This document shows positions 4,646 to 5,367 of a stretch of 5,367 nucleotides of DNA, piece by piece. The stretch lies in assembly GCA_021826765.1 (NCBI GenBank), contig JAKAYK010000072.1, positions 1 through 5,367 on the forward strand. Reading direction: 5' to 3'. The position numbers were made by a program, and so were the translations under genes. This DNA comes from Thermoplasmata archaeon (GTDB lineage: Archaea > Thermoplasmatota > Thermoplasmata > Thermoplasmatales > Thermoplasmataceae). Every line of letters begins with the position of its first letter. Position 1 is the first letter of the stretch. Below the pieces are notes generated by a model. That model worked only from the letters and a program-made list of their open reading frames with translations. It had not been told where the DNA came from and made no database searches.

Positions 4646-5367
4646 GTGAACTATAAGAATTTCAGCACCACGGCAGATATAAGCCTTCCTGCCAACCCCC
4701 TTGAAAGAGTTATAGGGCAGGATGAGGCTGTGAGGATCGCAATGGTTTCTGCGAGGCAGAGAAGAAATCTGCTCCTTGTGGGGCCCCCTGGTGTGGGAAA
4801 ATCCATGATAGCACAGGCCATGTCATTTCTTACTGGAAAACCGGAACATGAGGTCAGGGTGATCCATAACCTGAGGTATCCGGAAAGGCCATTTGTTGAG
4901 ATCAAGAACAGGAGCCAGGTACTTCAGGAAGAGGAGGAAATAAGCGTTGCAGAAGGCAATCTCCTTGAGCCATGGGATGTGCCACAGGATGTGGCTGAGA
5001 AATTAGGATACAGGTGTTCAAGATGCGGATTCATATCGCCCTATACAGAAACAACCTGTTCCAGGTGCAACCAGCCAAAGATGCCGAATACAACACAGAG
5101 CCCCTTTGGTGACATGTTCAATGTTCTCGGGCAGGCTCTTGGAATGCAGAGCAACATGGAGAGAGTCACATCCACAAGGAAGATTGGCGAGAGGGAGGAG
5201 ATCATCCAGTATGAAAGAGAAGGGGAAAAGGTAAGGATCCTTGATGAGAAAACCATAGAAAAAAAGAAGAAGATGGATAAAAAGAGCCCCAGCAAGGTCA
5301 TTGTTCCTCTGAACAGGAACACTTTCATTCTTGCGACTGGTGCAAGTGAAACAGAACTGCTCGGTGA
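4646..5367 (+). CDS. LonB-like AAA+ ATPase/protease with a zinc-binding insertion (N-terminal part, cut by the window edge)
   Basis: The first 240 residues of a COG1067-type Lon relative; the open frame continues past the window end. From the GTG it reads NYKNFSTTADISLPANPLER, then VIGQDEAV (22-29), an N-terminus close to archaeal LonB. Walker A is GPPGVGKS (46-53, Lys52). A segment at about 216-240, with TGASETELLGD at its end, aligns with the ATGA-x4-LLGD region before Walker B in LonB. Between these, where membrane LonB has two transmembrane helices, I see none. Instead there is CSRC (124-127) and CSRC (138-141), a four-cysteine zinc-ribbon-like motif, then a charged stretch (170-215). The protein is therefore probably soluble and may be a paralogue of the main membrane LonB. 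Walker B and the Ser-Lys protease dyad lie outside the window, so protease activity is unproven. Start choice: GTG with AGAGGC upstream. Confidence 0.8.
   Translation, partial: MNYKNFSTTADISLPANPLERVIGQDEAVRIAMVSARQRRNLLLVGPPGVGKSMIAQAMSFLTGKPEHEVRVIHNLRYPERPFVEIKNRSQVLQEEEEISVAEGNLLEPWDVPQDVAEKLGYRCSRCGFISPYTETTCSRCNQPKMPNTTQSPFGDMFNVLGQALGMQSNMERVTSTRKIGEREEIIQYEREGEKVRILDEKTIEKKKKMDKKSPSKVIVPLNRNTFILATGASETELLG

Noticed and set aside
5041..5328. 95-aa minus-strand hydrophobic open frame
   Set aside because: Antisense to the LonB-like gene; the hydrophobic look comes from reading Glu/Lys-rich codons backwards.
1..5367. CRISPR array or defence island
   Set aside because: No regularly spaced repeats and no cas-like or toxin-antitoxin genes; the only mobile trace is the TnpB fragment.

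Overview
The window looks like chromosome from an acid-loving archaeon of the order Thermoplasmatales (Thermoplasma/Ferroplasma/Cuniculiplasma relatives). The strongest marker is the HU-family protein HTa (334-603), a bacterial-type DNA-packaging protein known in this order in place of histones; it begins MVGISELSKEV and ends SSKIKYQ, as I remember Thermoplasma HTa. An archaeal-type DnaG, a LonB-like ATPase and TATA boxes about 25-28 bp before start codons agree with this. I cannot place the genus.

Layout, left to right. (a) 1-133, minus: an IS200/IS605 TnpB piece lacking its N-terminal part and running off the window edge. (b) 134-333: AT-rich spacer with a 10-bp direct repeat, two small dyads and the hta promoter. 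(c) 334-603, plus: hta, ending against a convergent minus-strand pair at a T-rich termination zone. (d) 612-1918, minus: a TIM-barrel endonuclease IV-like protein followed by a 96-aa conserved archaeal protein, joined by an ATGA stop/start overlap. (e) 1990-2895, minus: a 301-aa Lrp/AsnC-like regulator that looks like an internal duplication of wHTH plus RAM-like domain. (f) 2896-3310: a 415-bp gene-free spacer holding dyads and a candidate structured RNA of about 200 nt (2988-3197), followed by the dnaG promoter and ribosome binding site. (g) 3311-4642, plus: archaeal dnaG. (h) 4646 to the window end, plus: the N-terminal 240 residues of a LonB-like AAA+ protein with a four-cysteine zinc-binding motif where membrane LonB proteins carry transmembrane helices; it starts 3 nt after dnaG and is probably co-transcribed.

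The window groups genome-maintenance and quality-control functions: nucleoid packaging (HTa), a possible DNA-repair nuclease relative, DnaG (a Toprim protein that in other archaea is a subunit of the RNA exosome) and a Lon-type ATPase. The least explained parts are the candidate RNA before dnaG, the endonuclease IV relative whose late metal ligands appear substituted, and the zinc-motif Lon relative. Monocistronic starts on the minus strand look leaderless, whereas dnaG and lon carry Shine-Dalgarno-like sequences.
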